A DNA stretch of 64,000 nucleotides from Caprella mutica (lineage: Eukaryota > Arthropoda > Malacostraca > Amphipoda > Caprellidae). Where the stretch lies: NCBI GenBank assembly GCA_947561585.1, contig CANNZV010000426.1:542414-606413 (forward strand). Reading direction: 5' to 3'. A program made the position numbers and the translations under genes. The notes beneath the pieces were generated by a model. It was not told where the DNA came from, searched no databases, and worked only from the letters and a program-made list of their open reading frames with translations. Of the stretch, positions 12,801-23,330 are shown piece after piece; position 1 is the first letter of the stretch, and every line of letters starts with the position of its first letter.

Positions 12801-15800
12801 GATGAAAAAGTTTAAAGTCGTGCATTTATTAAATGTTTTAAAATCCATCCAAAGCTTAACACTCACTCAGTATATGTGAGTGATTAATAGATACTTAGAT
12901 TTCTATAATTATTGTGCTACATTGAACAAACCGCAATTTTATGATCTATGAAATGTTTTTGGTAGTAGGGTATTATAAGTTCCAAGTTATTGGTTGGTTC
13001 TACAATTTCGGACACGTCAGAAAAGAAAATATTATAATTATTATTTAACTTCTATTCTAATTGGTATCATGGATACCAATTGAAATTTAAGTTAAATAAT
13101 GATAATTATATAAAGATTTTCACGTGTTCGAAAATATGGAACCGTGCAATAATACGGAACGAACCCTAAAATGAGACATGTTAAATTTATGAACCAATTG
13201 CTTCTAATAACCTCATCTGGATTATAATTTTGATGTTTTTTTTAGTTACCGTGAAATAAACACAAAAAATTGTCTCCGTTTTCTATGTCTACGAACGGTT
13301 CTTATTTCGAAACATGACTTGAAATAAGTACCACTTTTACTGAAGTGAGTTGTACTTAAAGTGAGGCCTGCCTGTAAACGTAAAACTTTACGTATAAACG
13401 TAGTAACCTAATAAATAAACGTAGAAGCTTAATATGGAAACGTAGAAACTTAATATGGAAACATAGAAGCTCAACGTAGATGTTTATCGTAGAAAGTTAG
13501 AAACGTTGCCAGGAAATAATTATCAAAAAGAGAATGACGGAGAAAAATGTGCTGCCACAATGAGTGCCTAAAAGCAACTGAGTGAATAGAATGTTAGTTT
13601 CGACTTTGGAGAATATCGGTAAGTCTCATACGGGTGCCGTTTTTTTTAAATCTCTGGCAATAGTGTCTACTTTGAGTATATGTTTAGCAAGAATTTATAG
13701 GTTTGTTTTCCAACCACCCAAGGTACAGTTGACAGAAGTGACATGAAATATTGTAAAATAATACAGTAATTTTTAGGCAATGGACTAATCTGACGTAGAA
13801 AAATAGTAGCAAGAATTAAATTCTTAAATTGAAATGATAAAATTCATGTATTTCTTAGATTTAGTAGTGGGATTTAAAAGTTCCCAATTGTTCGCGCGAA
13901 CCTGTTCCTAAAAATAAAAATTCTTCCTGGATTACAATTTTGGAGTAAAGCATACATAATGGATTTGGATAAATTCAAGCATTCATCTAGTATTTCACAT
14001 TATTCTAACGAATTGTCAATCTTGAGATATTTGGAATATGTTTGTAAATAAAATGATTCATTGAGCTTGTATACCACATACGCAAAAGTTGATATAATTC
14101 TACATCAACCGATGAATGTGAACGAACCTGTTGCTAGACAGTTTGAATCCCACCACTGTCAAAGTATGTATGGACGGTAGAGTGGAGGTTAGGTTATACT
14201 ATAGTGACTATACTATCCATTGTGCAAAATTATAGCAAAATAAAATTAAAGCTTCAAAATGTTTTAGAAGAAATATTTCATTGAGTCACAAAGTCTGACG
14301 AATTTTATGGAAATAAAATAGTTGATTATTCCCTAAGATTTTGTTGCTCCATACTAAAAACTATACATTATTAATTTTAATATACAGGGCAACAATCGTA
14401 ACTGTCAGATATTAGCATTATGAATGAACAAACGTAGTTAAATGGATAACAACAATATGGTACCAATCGGGAACTGAGCTGAAAACTCCAGGGTACAGGA
14501 ACATAAACGGGTATAGTACCTAGTAGACGACACAAAAATATGACGTCACCACAACAACACATTCCTTGTTTGTGACCGAGCGGCTCATAATTCTTCGTAT
14601 TTGCATGTTAATTTCGAGAAGTTTGAAGTCATTTTATAGGGGTTTCGTGCAAAAGAAAAACGGAAATGGCGATTGAACCTTAAAGTTGATTATATAGATA
14701 TAATTCAGGTGTGTTTTTATTGTTCATTTCTTTAACTTATCTCTAAAAAAATAGGGTCTTGAAAATAGGCTACCTAGGAGCCTAAACTAGTGCTAGTTAA
14801 CTGCTAAATTGTAGTTCCTATGAATAACAAATAAGAAAAAAAATAATGGAAATACAATTTAACCAATGCCTAGTTAGTAATTGATAAGAAATAATTCAAT
14901 TTATAAGTGATTAAGTTTAAGAAAATTTTTCCATGTTTCAAAGTGTGGTCAGAGTCGCCATTTTGAGTCACCCGGTGGTCACGTCAAACTATAGATTCAA
15001 TCAGCTGATTACCATACCCTATGTTACTGTATCCTGGAAAACTCCATTAAAGCTAAAAATACCAGCCTATGAAATTTTCATAAATTAGACAGAGTTAGAA
15101 GTCTGGGCAAACTTTCAATATAATTGAAATTGTTCAAGAAGGTATTTAATATATATTTTGGATGCAAATTTTTCAATGCATCTGGTTTTTTGTTATTCGT
15201 ATGAAACAGTTTATACCGAATTTTATCAAATCTTAGCTTCTTTCTAAAAATTGATATATAATACCTACTTTGTTTCGTTACTCACCCAAAGATTTGGTCG
15301 TATATCTAGCTTGTACAACCTTCAGCCAAATTTGTCTCGATGAAAGACTAAAATCAAACACCATGGTAGCACTGGTAGTCAGAAATTGTTCGGTAAACTT
15401 GTGAACATTAAAGGTAGCCGTAGGATTGAAATCATTGGAACCAGAGTCACCCGATTCAGCAGAGGACTGATTTCTCACAACTGAACTTGAACTTGTAGTT
15501 TCACGGGATTCACAGCCTATCACAGGCTGTTTTTTGAAAGATATTTCGTCGTCTTGCGCATCACTCTGCTCAGTGCTACCACCAGTAGATTGCGCACCAC
15601 TCTGCTCAGTGCTACCACCAGTAGATTGCGCACCACTCTGCTCAGTGCTACCACCAGTAGATTGCGCACCACTCTGCTCAGTGCTACCACCAGTAGATTG
15701 CGCACCACTCTGCTCAGTGCTACCACCAGTAGATTGCGCACCACTCTGCTCAGTGCTACCACCAGTAGATTGCGCACCACTCTGCTCAGTGCTACCACCA

Positions 15801-18800
15801 GTAGATTGCGCACCACTCTGCTCAGTGCTACCACCAGTAGATTGCGCACCACTCTGCTCAGTGCTACCACCAGTAGATTGCGCACCACTCTGCTCAGTGC
15901 TACCACCAGTAGATTGCGCACCACTCTGCTCAGTGCTACCACCAGTAGATTGCGCACCACTCTGCTCAGTGCTACCACCAGTAGATTGCGCACCACTCTG
16001 CTCAGTGCTACCACCAGTAGATTGCGCACCACTCTGCTCAGTGCTACCACCAGTAGATTGCGCACCACTCTGCTCAGTGCTACCACCAGAGGATTGCACA
16101 CCACTCTGCTCAGTGCTACCACCAGAGGATTGCACACCACTCTGCTCAGTGCTACCACCAGAGGATTGCACACCACTCTGCTCAGTGCTACCACCAGAGG
16201 ATTGCACACCACTCTGCTCAGTGCTACCACCAGAGGATTGCACACCACTCTGCTCAGTGCTACCACCAGAGGATTGCACACCACTCTGCTCAGTGCTACC
16301 ACCAGAGGATTGCACACCACTCTGCTCAGTGCTACCACCAGAGGATTGCACACCACTCTGCTCAGTGCTACCACCAGAGGATTGCACACCACTCTGCTCA
16401 GTGCTACCACCAGAGGATTGCACACCACTCTGCTCAGTGCTACCACCAGAGGATTGCACACCACTCTGCTCAGTGCTACCACCAGAGGATTGCACACCAC
16501 TCTGCTCAGTGCTACCACCAGAGGATTGCACACCACTCTGCTCGGTGCTACCACCAGAGGATTGCGCACCACTCTGCTCAGTGCTACCACCAGAGGATTG
16601 CGCACCACTCTGCTCAGTGCTACCACCAGAGGATTGCGCACCACTCTGCTCAGTGCTACCACCAGAGGATTGCGCACCACTCTGCTCAGTGCTACCACCA
16701 GAGGATTGCGCACCACTCTGCTCAGTGCTACCACCAGAGGATTGCGCACCACTCTGCTCAGTGCTACCACCAGAGGATTGCGCACCACTCTGCTCAGTGC
16801 TACCACCAGAGGATTGCGCACCACTCTGCTCAGTGCTACCACCAGAGGATTGCGCACCACTCTGCTCAGTGCTACCACCAGAGGATTGCGCACCACTCTG
16901 CTCAGTGCTACCACCAGAGGATTGCGCACCACTCTGCTCAGTGCTACCACCAGAGGATTGCGCACCACTCTGCTCAGTGCTACCACCAGAGGATTGCGCA
17001 CCACTCTGCTCAGTGCTACCACCAGAGGATTGCGCACCACTCTGCTCAGTGCTACCACCAGAGGATTGCGCACCACTCTGCTCAGTGCTACCACCAGAGG
17101 ATTGCGCACCACTCTGCTCAGTGCTACCACCAGAGGATTGCGCTCCACTCTGCTCAGTGCTACCACCAGAGGATTGCGCTCCACTCGCCGTAGAGTCTTC
17201 TTTAATAGATGGCACACCACCCAGGATAGAGTCATCTTCAATAGAGGGTACACCGTCTGTCGTAGAGTCACCTTCAAGACGTGACACACTGTTCTCCGTA
17301 GAGACACCTTCAAGGGATAACCTGTAGCTTGTAGTAGTATCAGGAGGTACATAGTCTAAATGTGCACCGCTCTCTGTCAAGACGCCTTCAAATGGTGCAC
17401 TACTTGCCGCAGTCATATCTTCACCAAATAGGGATTGCGCACCACTCTCTGAAGATGTGAAAGGATCTTCAATTATTGATAGCGGACGACTTGGAGGATT
17501 TGAGATAACATCAAAGGAAGTCGCACTGCTCCCTGACGAGACTCTTCCATCTGCAGTGCTAGGTCTGGAAGTATCCACTCCTTCACCTGCCGGAGCATTT
17601 CCGGAAGCCCCTTCTCCTTGACCTGCCGTGGCATTTCCGGAAGCCCCTTCTCCTTGACCTGCCGTGGCATTTCCGGAAGCCCCTTCTCCTTGACCTACCG
17701 TGGCATTTCCGGAAGCCCCTTCTCCTTGACCTGCCGTGGCATTTCCGGAAGCCCCTTCTCCTTGACCTGCCGTGGCATTTCCGGAAGCCCCTTCTCCTTG
17801 ACCTGCCGTGGCATTTCCGGAAGCCCCTTCTTCCTGACCTGCCGGGGCATTTCCGGAAACCCCTTCTCCCTGACCTGCCGTGGCATTTCCGGAAGCCCCT
17901 TCTCCTTGACCTGCTGTGGCATTTCCGGAAGCCCCTTCTCCTTGACCTGCCGTGGCATTTCCAGAAGCCCCTTCTCCTTGACCTGCCGTGGCATTTCCGG
18001 AAGCCCCTTCTCCTTCACCTGCCGTGGCATTCCCGGAAGCCCCTTCTCCTTGACTTGCCGTGGCATTTCCGGAAGCCCCTTCTCCTTGACCTGCTGTGGC
18101 ATTTCCGGAAGCCCCTTCTCCTTGACCTGCTGTGGCATTTCCGGAAGCCCCTTCTCCTTGACCTGCTGTGGCATTTCCGGAAGCCCCTTCTCCTTGACCT
18201 GCCGTGGCATTTCTGGAAGCCCCTTGACCTGCCGTGGCATTTCTGGAAGCCCCTTCTCCTTGACCTGCCGTGGCATTTCTGGAAGCCCCTTCTCCTTGAC
18301 CTACCGTGGCATTTCCGGAAGCCCCTTCTCCTTGACCTACCGTGGCATTTCCGGAAGCCCCTTCTCCTTGACCTGCCGTGGCATTTCCGGAAGCCCCTTC
18401 TCCCTGACCTGCCGGGGCATTTCCGGAAACCCCTTCTCCCTGACCTGCCGGGGCATTTCCGGAAACCCCTTCTTCCTGACCTGCCGGGGCATTTCCGGAA
18501 GCCCCTTCTCCTTGACCTGCTGTGGCATTTCCGGAAGCCCCTTCTCCCTGACCTGCCGGGGCATTTCCGGAAACCCCTTCTCCCTGACCTGCCGGGGCAT
18601 TTCCGGAAACCCCTTCTCCTTGACCTGCCGTGATGGGTCCGGAAGATGACCTATTAGCAGCTCGATTCGTAGCTTCAGTAGTAGTCAAAGTTGTACTTGA
18701 ACTCAAAGATGGAACATCGGATGATGAAATACGATAAAACATTGGGCATACTGGAAGAAATCGAAGCAAATTTTAAATATTAGAATAATATCCCATAGAA

Positions 18801-21515
18801 TCAAATTATAATAGCTATAAAACACAGCAATATTAGACAATCGGATGTGACTATGTTACCGATAGATATATTGAACTGATTGTTCATGATCTTCAAACAA
18901 CAATCCTCATAAGGGAAGATTGCCATCAATGGGACAAAAAACACAGAAAAATAGATATTTCATTTACTATGGGCAAAAGATGAACAATAAAAACTCTTAT
19001 GTAATATAGGTATTCCCTTATAAAATGAAACAAACTAGAATGCTATCACATTTTCTGTTGACTAGAAAAAAATTAAATTAAAAAATATAAATTGTCCCAT
19101 TGTATACCAGCACTGGTGAACAATGGGACATGTCCTGGTGAACGATGGGACAGTACATTGAACTATAATATTGTTGAGGTTATAGTCTAATTTCAAGTTC
19201 GAATTATGTTGCCCCACACTTAGTATATAATATCAGTTCAATCACTTTAACGTCCTCTAGTTTCACAGATTCCATGTCAGGAACATTTGGAAAATGGAAC
19301 TCATTGCACTTGAATCTTCACCTTACATCAACATTTCGTATTCATCTTTTTATTCCCTTTGGCCAACAGAAAACGTTTCAGTGGTCGCTTCAAACTCTAC
19401 AAGAACATAAACCTTTATTTCCAACTTTTTCCGTAGAGGTTTTAGTTCATCAAGTGTGCATATTTATTATTTTCATTCACTTGTTCAGACGAATGGACCA
19501 GTTAGATAAAATTTCTGTACCAGACCAAGTACAAGAGTTTACAGGCTATCTACGGATACTTATGATGTGATTTCGTAGGACATATCTTATTAGTGGCACC
19601 AGAAAAAAGCCCTTCTTTCTCTGGTGTAGCCGTTGCAATCATGCTGCGTTTTCTTTATTTTATTATGTGAAATTTTTTGTATTTCCTGTACTTTGTGATG
19701 TCCTCAGATTGTAAGGCCCTTGATCATGGTCGAAATTCCCGCTTCAGCTGGAAGTTCTGTTTCTACAAGAAGCCCTGAAGCAACAGTTTACGTTATTGTA
19801 TCAAAAATAGATATTTATTGATTCTTATTGAATAACTAGACCGTTTGGTTGTTAAACAAATTTTCTATCACAATGATCACATAACACCATTTTGAAAACA
19901 TATGGGTATAGTGACTCAACTACTAAAGTATAAAGACAATCCTTTCATGTGATCATATTTTACATACTACTTAATATTAAAGAAGAATGCTCTAAGCATT
20001 ATATGTTAAATTAACAAATTTATAACAATTAAAACAAAGTAGGAAAAATTTAGTTTTCTCACCTTTAAAACACGTTTTCGCTGTTACGCCCTGTTGACTG
20101 CACCCCAACCGCTAAATGCAATACGAGTGAATGCACTGAAGTGTGCTTAATTTACCAGTTACCACCAAGATGTTAAAAAGTACCCTCAAATAAAAGTTAT
20201 GTGGCATGTCCCATTGTTCCTAGTGGACCATTGATAGCAATCATCCCCTACATATAATTATATGCACTATTTAATGCATATTGATGGTAAATTATTTATT
20301 ATTTTAATATTGAGCGATCAATATGTTAATTGTGAAACATATTCATATCATCCTACAGACAATGATATTGATAAGATCAAAAAATATATTTACCATTAGA
20401 AGAAGAATTGGGTTCACGAACTGAATGCTGGCAGATATACTTTCCATAGGAATCCCAGATTCCTTTGAAATCATTCAAACAAATACACGAATTGGAATGT
20501 TCATCTTTGTAAAATTGGGAAGTTGCATACACACTGAAGAGCTTAGCCACATATTCAAAGTAAGGGAGGTACTTTCTGAGGTAGCCGAGTTTCTGACTAT
20601 CTTGACAGACCAAACGAATTAAATTCATAACTTGTGTGTTGTATGCATTGCACATCACGTACCTGTATAGAAAATACTTCATTTTTAATAATCGAAGAAT
20701 TTTTTTGAGAGTTATAATGAATATATACTTTAATACATACCTTCTACTATGAAAACAACCGCTGGACAATTTCAGAAAAAGTAATAACAGAGTACTGATG
20801 GCCAAGTCGTTGTCGGAATTTGAATTTTCCACCTCTCTCAACCAATCAGGAATTACAGGAATTTTATATTCTTCTTCAGAGTGCCTTCCAAGAATTGGCA
20901 GATAGTCGATACCCAAATCTCCAGCTGCTATTCTAGCTCTGATAAATGCATGAAGCTGACCAAGTAAGTTATTTTCATGGGAATACAGTTCACTCCTTTC
21001 TTCATCCGTCAATTTTTTAGAGTCGTCGATGAACACTTCAAGAAGCCTGTGGAATTGTTCGTTCAGAAATTTTTCAAGGGATTCGTTTTGATCTGGTTGT
21101 ATGAAAGTCTCGTACAATTTTGCCTCTACTTCTCCATAAGGCCTGAAATGAGTAAATAGATAGGAGCTTGAAATTTATAATTAATTAAGAATAAGCATTT
21201 TTCACATATCCAGCTTATTAGAAAACACTGTTGCTGAAAAGGTATCTCATCTAAATAACCCACGATACACTAGAGAACAGATTATTCCTATTAATTGAAG
21301 CATCTTTATAAATTTATAGTATCAATCTAAAGATACGAATTAAATTATTTTACTGGTTTATGTTATTATCAAGATATATAAATGAAAAACAATAGAGAAA
21401 CAAATTTTCCAAAAATTAGTTACAGTTCATACGACTAAGTAGATTATATAAGTAGCTACACTTACTCATGACGCATCAAGTTAACGACTTTACAATTCTT
21501 GAATTGGCAGTCCAT
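6716..21515 (-). CDS. Gene A: 10-exon paralogue, unknown family, giant repeat exon
   Basis: Exons, 5' to 3' on the minus strand: 21515-21466, 21142-20741, 20662-20394, 18750-15286, 12033-11834, 11752-11603, 10894-10725, 8979-8834, 8436-7836, 6881-6716 (stop TAA). The joined length is 5619 nt, exactly 1873 codons. Every intron is GT-AG, and the phases (2,2,1,1,0,0,2,1,2) match gene B exon for exon. That match, plus residue similarity in all flanking exons, is the main proof of the model. The protein is a helical N-terminal module (residues 1-241), a Ser/Gly/Thr-rich repeat exon (241-1396), and a helical C-terminal module with a lysine-rich insert. The start ATG (21515) has A at -3 and G at +4. 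A TTTCTACAG acceptor lies 22 nt upstream, so a 5' exon, probably leader, is expected. I see no signal peptide from this start. I do not recognise the family and offer no function. Confidence 0.85.
7314..7735 (-). repeat. SINE-like dispersed repeat, gene A intron 9
   Basis: About 420 bp. Read on the minus strand it runs from a TTTGGCCCCAAACTG-like start, through ATAGCGCTAGGGTTATGCTC and CCATCCGTGAGTGCAGCCAC, to a conserved end with GACGTTAAACCCCTACT-type sequence. A GGTTCGAAG/GGTTCCGAAG motif near the conserved end resembles a tRNA-type B box, but no A box is clear. I call it SINE-like for its size, copy number and defined end. Confidence 0.65.
7836..8979 (-). CDS. Gene A exons 8-9: helical core and lysine-rich insert
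   Basis: Exon 8 (8979-8834) encodes LDLLTAVITLYLDFTKIF, a counterpart of FEALTTVIAVYVDFTYNF in gene B. Its donor is A/GTGAG. Exon 9 (8436-7836, 601 nt) starts with MQLDWTLKRLLFLAYVLEKY, then a lysine-rich stretch (SPKRPKSRNTSKNKKPKK) resembling a bipartite nuclear localisation signal, an acidic/Ser region, and VSLGSLYKEIIPAVAITLK near the end. The exon 8/9 codon is split A|TG. The basic insert suggests a nuclear or nucleic-acid-associated protein, which is inference from composition only. Confidence 0.85.
9245..9420 (-). repeat. SINE-like repeat, partial, gene A intron 7
   Basis: GAAGCAGTCAGAAAGGGAAG, TCACGGATGGAAGAGGGAAA and GTCAACGAGCCTTCCTA match the middle of the family. Both ends are lost. 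Confidence 0.5.
9566..10584. mobile_element. Foldback DNA transposon in gene A intron 7
   Basis: Ends CAGTTTGGGAAACAAAAATG and its near-inverse CATTTTTGTGGCCCATACTG, with TA on both sides. Pairing continues inward along almost the whole 1.02 kb, with the centre near 10080. Examples are AAGCGGAAAC with GTTTCCGCTT, and CGCTTGTTCATTGCATGGTT with its inverse at about 10190-10210. No transposase is visible. Confidence 0.8.
10725..12033 (-). CDS. Gene A exons 5-7: start of C-terminal helical module
   Basis: Exon 5 (12033-11834, 200 nt) ends in the conserved block ENALILLSGSLPTNERMKF, matching QNAMALLSGSLHTKERLAV in gene B. Exon 6 (11752-11603, 150 nt, phase 0 both ends) starts TYKFEDMDLP. Exon 7 (10894-10725) contains VQSLKYVSDNISAM and the hydrophobic stretch LLMIGFLLPIRPLFF, which could be a buried helix or a membrane-associated segment. 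Gene B has a similar hydrophobic helix here. Donors are GTAAGT, GTATGT and GTAAGT. Exon 5 is 200 nt in both genes. The 3.25-kb intron 4 upstream holds a 0.8-kb transposon, and the 1.7-kb intron 7 downstream holds a foldback element. Confidence 0.85.
12190..12480 (+). repeat. Dispersed repeat in gene A intron 4, related to 22780-23080
   Basis: TAGAGCGCATACCTTCGAGG, TCTTATAAATGATACCAAA, and an end GGAATACCGCCTGATGCATT then ACCTTCCACAATTTGC. These are shared in order with 22780-23080. Probably the degenerate 3' end of an old retroelement. No frame survives. Confidence 0.5.
12577..13374 (+). mobile_element. 0.8-kb TA-flanked transposon, copy 1, in gene A intron 4
   Basis: Begins CAGGCATCCCCGCTTTAG, ends TAAAGTGAGGCCTGCCTG, and is flanked by TA. 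It contains TTTAGTTACCAAACGGTAAC near the start and an internal hairpin around TTGGTATCATGGATACCAAT. It is non-autonomous and present in at least three copies in this window. Confidence 0.82.
15286..18750 (-). CDS. Gene A exon 4: 3465-nt repeat-coding exon
   Basis: Single exon, acceptor TTCTTCCAG, donor G/GTGAG, phase 1 in and 1 out, residues about 241-1396. Order: a short Ser/Thr-rich unique start (CPMFYRISSSD); a 12-residue array GQGEGASGNATA (about residues 280-629); a unique acidic Ser-rich spacer (about 630-760) that decays into degenerate 12-mers; a second 12-residue array SGAQSSGGSTEQ (about 761-1302); and a unique end containing FNVHKFTEQF. The start (Cys-Pro-x-x-Tyr) and the end (F-N/D-V-x-K-F) match gene B, while the arrays do not. 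No stop interrupts 1155 codons. The composition predicts a disordered, extended region. Long open frames on the opposite strand and in other frames are a by-product of repeat units whose length is a multiple of three. Confidence 0.85.
15553..17185 (-). repeat. 36-bp coding minisatellite 2 of gene A (SGAQSSGGSTEQ)
   Basis: About 45 tandem 36-bp units arranged in three pure blocks. Reading the protein N to C: about 18 GAQSS units, then 13 GVQSS units, then 14 GAQST units. Within a block units are almost identical, including silent positions. Blocks differ by one or two bases (for example GAGGATTGCG, GAGGATTGCA and GTAGATTGCG on the plus strand). This is the pattern of successive local amplifications. 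The N-terminal side decays into degenerate 12-mers (17190-17340). Confidence 0.95.
17582..18630 (-). repeat. 36-bp coding minisatellite 1 of gene A (GQGEGASGNATA)
   Basis: About 29 tandem 36-bp units in the frame of exon 4. Variants include A/V at the fifth position and T/P in NAT/NAP. One unit is shortened by 9 nt (near 18215-18225) and keeps the frame. Most units contain an Asn-Ala-Thr sequon. All length changes visible are multiples of three, as expected if the reading frame is under selection. Confidence 0.95.
18905..20255. mobile_element. Possible degenerate transposon in gene A intron 3
   Basis: ATTGCCATCAATGGGACA near the left is inverted as TGTCCCATTGTTCC, then GACCATTGATAGCAATC, near the right. 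Further ATGGGACA motifs lie at about 19125-19150. A 98-codon plus-strand frame (19274-19570) is inside, but I could not match it to a transposase. A weak call, based on the inverted ends only. Confidence 0.35.
20394..21515 (-). CDS. Gene A exons 1-3: N-terminal Cys/Tyr helical module
   Basis: Exon 1 (21515-21466) encodes MDCQFKNCKVV and ends with a phase-2 GTAAGT donor. Exon 2 (21142-20741) encodes an amphipathic, acidic region with EKFLNEQFHRLLEVF near its start and NSNSDNDLAISTLLLLFLKL near its end. Exon 3 (20662-20394) opens with RYVMCNAY and carries a Cys-x14-Cys pair, several Tyr and a Cys-x-Cys-Leu motif. All four of these cysteines are conserved in gene B. Intron 2 is only 78 nt, a multiple of three, with no stop in frame, so retention would insert 26 hydrophobic/basic residues. 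The Cys/Tyr spacing loosely recalls small-exon effector families of sap-feeding insects. That is only a resemblance, and the lack of a signal peptide argues against it. Confidence 0.82.
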
Positions 21516-21892
21516 TGTGATTCCTTTGTTGATATTTCTGTAGAAATAAGAAAATTTAGTAGAAAAGGCAGGATTTGAAAACGCTACCAATATGGATTTA
21601 TTAGATATTATCTTGGTTGTAAGTTACTTAGTTAATAATATATTAGGTAGGTAGCTATATAACTAACCTGTTGCACAATTCTTGATAATTCCAAATTTAA
21701 AAGGAAATCAATGTCACAAGATAAATTGATACTTCTGAAATAAATATTTTATACAAATTAAAGTCTCCCAATTCAGCTTTAATACAATTGACTGTAAATA
21801 GTCTAATATGTATAAATTGTATATAGTTATTGAATAGGTGCAGTCTGCATATCTGATATGGTACAGAGTCCATATTCATAATACATTTAGAA

Positions 21893-22075
21893 TGGGGTTA
21901 TGTCTGCGCAACCAAAGACCATATAGCTGACGTCAGACGGAAATTGCCAAAGTACAAGGTAAGAAGCAGTCAGAAAGGAAAGTGGCTCATGAACAAAATC
22001 ACCAAACACCGGTTGTGACCATCTATTGAATGCAGACAACCTACTCCATGAACATAGTCAATCAAGGAATATATA
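21893..22075 (-). repeat. SINE-like repeat, partial
   Basis: GGGGTTATGTCTGCGCAACC, ATATAGCTGACGTCAGACGG and GAAGCAGTCAGAAAGGAAAG match the conserved end of the family, read on the minus strand. Confidence 0.5.
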
Positions 22076-22364
22076 TAAATAGAAATAAATACCGGTGTGC
22101 CTATAAAGTGCCCGGTACCAATTAGTGTCTTATAGACTTTACATGATTATTTAAATCCTATGGTTAATGATAATTTACATATTTGATGGTTGACGACTGA
22201 CAAACAGTTGACTTAACTGGCCCAAGAGGATTTTATGCGAATTTTATTTGCACCGTCGGGCTCATTTGAAATGGAGTTCACCACATACATATATTTGGTG
22301 TCTAGGGAAATTGATCCCCGGTGATTCCCGGTCATATTTTTTCGCTTATACACCTATTATTCAT

Positions 22365-22685
22365 CTATCTATTATTGGTGTATATATTAATTACAAAACG
22401 TATAATAGAAATATGCTCATTAAAATAGATTAAGTTTTTTAAAGCAACTAAGTAATATAAAGGTAAAAATTCTAACAAAAAAATAAATCTTTTTATATTT
22501 AAATAAGTAACAATAAATGCTTTCAAATATACATTTGGCAAAAAAATATTCAATAGTAAAATCCAATTACAGGCGTATCCCACAACTCTCATTACAACTA
22601 GCTCAAATGACAACTCAAATAAATCAGGAACATGTCTCGTAATTATTTCTTCTGGAATAGAAACCAATCGAGTAACTTTTGACAA
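22365..22685 (-). other. Open frame upstream of gene A, possible exon relic
   Basis: A 106-codon frame with a hydrophobic helical part (VMRVVGYACNWILLLNIFLP). The LLLNIFLPNVYLK segment faintly recalls gene A/B exon 7 (LLMKIAIFLPLKVLV). I find no clean splice pair or neighbouring exons, so it may be chance. Confidence 0.15.
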
Positions 22686-22779
22686 TTTTATCGGTATTTT
22701 TCATTTAAGCCTCTAAAGCTTTAGTTAACTATTACAAACATCATCAATGCAGGTAGGACATGCAGATAAAAAATAATTT

Positions 22780-23080
22780 TACGGTGAACTAGATGACATC
22801 ACTCGTAGAGCGTATACTTCACCGCCGTTTATAAATTACCTTCACCTTTAATGCGATCACTCCCAAAATATAACAAATTAGTTTCTGGATATTGACCAAT
22901 CGTACCACCGAATTCCATGCCATTTGGTTGATTAATTTTAGAATTATAAATGACCGTCGTTTCCAAATCTAGGCAGTAAGATTAACTACTTTTTCAGTTA
23001 TGCGACTAACAGCAAGATGACAAATCAAATGAATAAATACCGCCTGTGAAAGCACCTTCCGCAATCTGAAAAGATAATAA
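22780..23080 (+). repeat. Dispersed repeat upstream of gene A, related to 12190-12480
   Basis: TAGAGCGTATACTTCACCGC, GAATTCCATGCCATTTGGTT, AATACCGCCTGTGAAAGCAC and CCTTCCGCAATCTG, in the same order as the copy at 12190. Confidence 0.5.
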
Positions 23081-23330
23081 TTTAAGTATAGTATATACCA
23101 TTAAATGATTTTCAATCTATCCCGCCTGCACGATCTGGATCATAATGTTAGTAATATTTACGGAGAAAACAGCTTAAAGGTAGTGAATGAACCATTCACC
23201 ATCTGGTTAATATTTCCTAACACGTAAATTATAGGTAAAGCTCTTAGAGCGCCCAGTACATGCACCGTAAAAGCGTTCTTTGTAACGATCAGCGTTCGTT
23301 GTAACGATACATTACAATCACGATTACAGC

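Noticed and set aside
15534..17327. Long plus-strand and alternative-frame open frames through gene A array 2 (597, 576 and 610 codons)
   Set aside because: A 36-bp unit with no stop in a given frame stays open for the whole array. The frame supported by splice sites and by homology to gene B at both exon edges is the minus-strand one at 18750-15286.
17618..18649. Plus-strand frames of 343 and 192 codons over gene A array 1
   Set aside because: Repeat shadows of the coding array on the other strand.
19274..19570. 98-codon plus-strand frame as a host gene
   Set aside because: Inside gene A intron 3, between ATGGGACA-type inverted ends. It is more likely transposon debris, and I could not match it to a family.
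20377..21117. Exons 2-3 of gene A as one separate single-exon gene
   Set aside because: The frame is continuous only because the 78-nt intron is open. Good splice signals, gene B's spliced counterpart with a stop in that intron, and phase-compatible downstream exons support one larger gene.
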